Assembly (NCBI GenBank): GCA_030613045.1
Contig: JAUWMS010000198.1
Coordinates: 1-5,825, forward strand
Source of the DNA: Candidatus Latescibacterota bacterium
GTDB lineage: Bacteria > Latescibacterota > 4484-107
DNA length: 5,825 nucleotides
Reading direction: 5' to 3'
The notes beneath the pieces were generated by a model. That model ran no database searches, was not told the origin of the DNA, and saw nothing but the letters and a program-made list of their open reading frames with translations. How positions within the stretch are numbered: the first letter of the stretch is position 1; each line of letters begins with the position of its first letter. Both the position numbers and the translations under genes were made by a program. This document shows, one piece after another, positions 5,382-5,825 of the stretch.

Positions 5382-5492
5382 AAAGGCAATGAATAATGAG
5401 CGATGAGCAATACCCTTTTCCCCCCCCCTGAATTGGGGTGGTTGGGTGGGGTATTGTTCATTGCTCATTGTTCATTACAACATAATGCCTTT
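5382..5492 (+). repeat. Long leader hairpin made of heptamer repeats
   Basis: Arms 5388-5415 and 5449-5476 are inverted copies: 28 positions with 25 Watson-Crick pairs, and the other three are all G-U wobbles when read as plus-strand RNA. Each arm contains 7-base units of the TGAGCAA/TGAATAA kind. AAAGGC (5382-5387) pairs with GCCTTT (5487-5492) outside a ten-base bulge. Between the arms a run of nine C (5420-5428) and a G-rich stretch (5435-5451) can pair at CCCC/GGGG around TGAATT. No U-tract follows, so it is not a standard terminator. It may be a MITE- or REP-like element, a leader regulator, or both. Confidence 0.8.
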
Positions 5493-5529
5493 CACTTCAA
5501 AAGCCAAGGAAAATCGGCTTCCAAATCTC

Positions 5530-5534
5530 GGAGG
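5530..5534 (+). promoter_or_regulatory. Shine-Dalgarno that fixes the oxidoreductase GTG start
   Basis: GGAGG lies five bases before GTG 5540. It decides this start over the ATG at 5485, which is in a different frame and has no ribosome-binding site. Confidence 0.8.
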
Positions 5535-5539
5535 AAACG

Positions 5540-5825
5540 GTGAACCTGAAAGTAGGCATCGCAGGCTTACGGCGGGGGCGTTCGTTCTACAACGTTTTCC
5601 GCCATCGAAAAGACAGCGAAGTGGCGGCCGTATGCGACGTGGTTGAGGAGCGCACCGAAGCCTTCGCGCAGGAACACCACATCCCGAAAGCCTATACGGA
5701 CTACGGGGAGTTTTTGAAGGAGGATCTGGACGCGGTGGTCGTGGCTACGCCGCTTCCTTTTCACGCGGAACACGTCATCGCCGCGCTGGAGAGCGGGAAA
5801 CACGTGCTCAGCGAAGTCCCCGGGG
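5540..5825 (+). CDS. Gfo/Idh/MocA-family NAD(P)-dependent oxidoreductase, N-terminal part
   Basis: The first 95 residues from GTG 5540 are present; the gene runs off the right edge. KVGIAGLRRGRSFYNVF is the beta-alpha turn of the dinucleotide-binding Rossmann fold, a glycine pattern G-x-x-G-x-x-x-G rather than the classic GxGxxG. CDVVEER near residues 32-38 is the end of beta-2, where an acidic residue usually selects NAD. DAVVVATPLPFHAEHVIAALESGKHVLSEVP at residues 64-94 is the family hallmark; here EVP replaces the common EKP, a change I recall from one branch of the family that lacks the usual lysine. Members oxidise or reduce sugars, inositols and related alcohols; the substrate domain lies outside the window. 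It is divergent from the radical SAM gene and has its own promoter and a long structured leader. Confidence 0.9.
   Translation, partial: MNLKVGIAGLRRGRSFYNVFRHRKDSEVAAVCDVVEERTEAFAQEHHIPKAYTDYGEFLKEDLDAVVVATPLPFHAEHVIAALESGKHVLSEVPG

Noticed and set aside
5388..5476. Intrinsic terminator at the leader hairpin
   Set aside because: The stem is long, but the downstream bases have no U-tract and the hairpin lies upstream of the gene.
5446..5646. 66-residue plus frame, including an ATG at 5485 leading into the oxidoreductase
   Set aside because: It starts in the hairpin arm, has no ribosome-binding site, and is out of frame with the Rossmann motif that begins at GTG 5540.

Overview
The window comes from a bacterial chromosome, moderately GC-rich by eye, that looks like an uncultivated lineage. 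Nothing in it (no rRNA, no marker gene) fixes the taxonomy. The mix of a B12-binding radical SAM protein, a PIG-L deacetylase, a Gfo/Idh/MocA oxidoreductase and a lipobox protein, with intergenic heptamer repeats, resembles what I remember of candidate phyla such as Poribacteria or Latescibacterota. That is impression, not proof.

Layout. Five genes lie on the minus strand, read from right to left: a B12-binding radical SAM protein (3629-5092, GTG start), a PIG-L/LmbE deacetylase (2637-3416), an ABC-2-type exporter ATPase (1603-2538), a site-2-type M50 intramembrane metalloprotease (618-1481, probably starting further upstream), and a lipoprotein cut by the left edge (1-573). A Gfo/Idh/MocA-type oxidoreductase (5540 to the right edge) is divergent, on the plus strand. 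The roughly 450-base divergent region holds two good sigma70-type promoters: TTGACA-N17-TATCTT facing left and TTGACT-N17-TATACT facing right. The right-facing leader would carry a long hairpin built from heptamer repeats. The five minus-strand genes could be read from the left-facing promoter, but gaps of 44 to 212 bases allow other promoters that I could not identify.

The most distinctive feature is that every gap contains a short degenerate tandem array with a 7-base period. There are three sequence families: TGAAACG-like, TGATTGG-like and TGAGCAA-like. On the strand of the flanking minus genes most units begin with a stop codon. Because 7 and 3 are coprime, such arrays place stops in all three frames within about 21 bases. 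One array supplies the stop codon and last residues of the PIG-L gene. A different CTCTGCG-type repeat encodes the C-terminal tail of the radical SAM protein.

Three genes each deviate from a canonical signal by what could be one base: an ABC ATPase whose Walker B aspartate is alanine, a protease whose best-placed Shine-Dalgarno points to an ATT codon, and a lipoprotein whose best ATG is one G out of frame. These are either real biology or sequence errors. Functionally, the proteins suggest modification of small molecules or glycans plus envelope processing and export, but no pathway can be named from this window.
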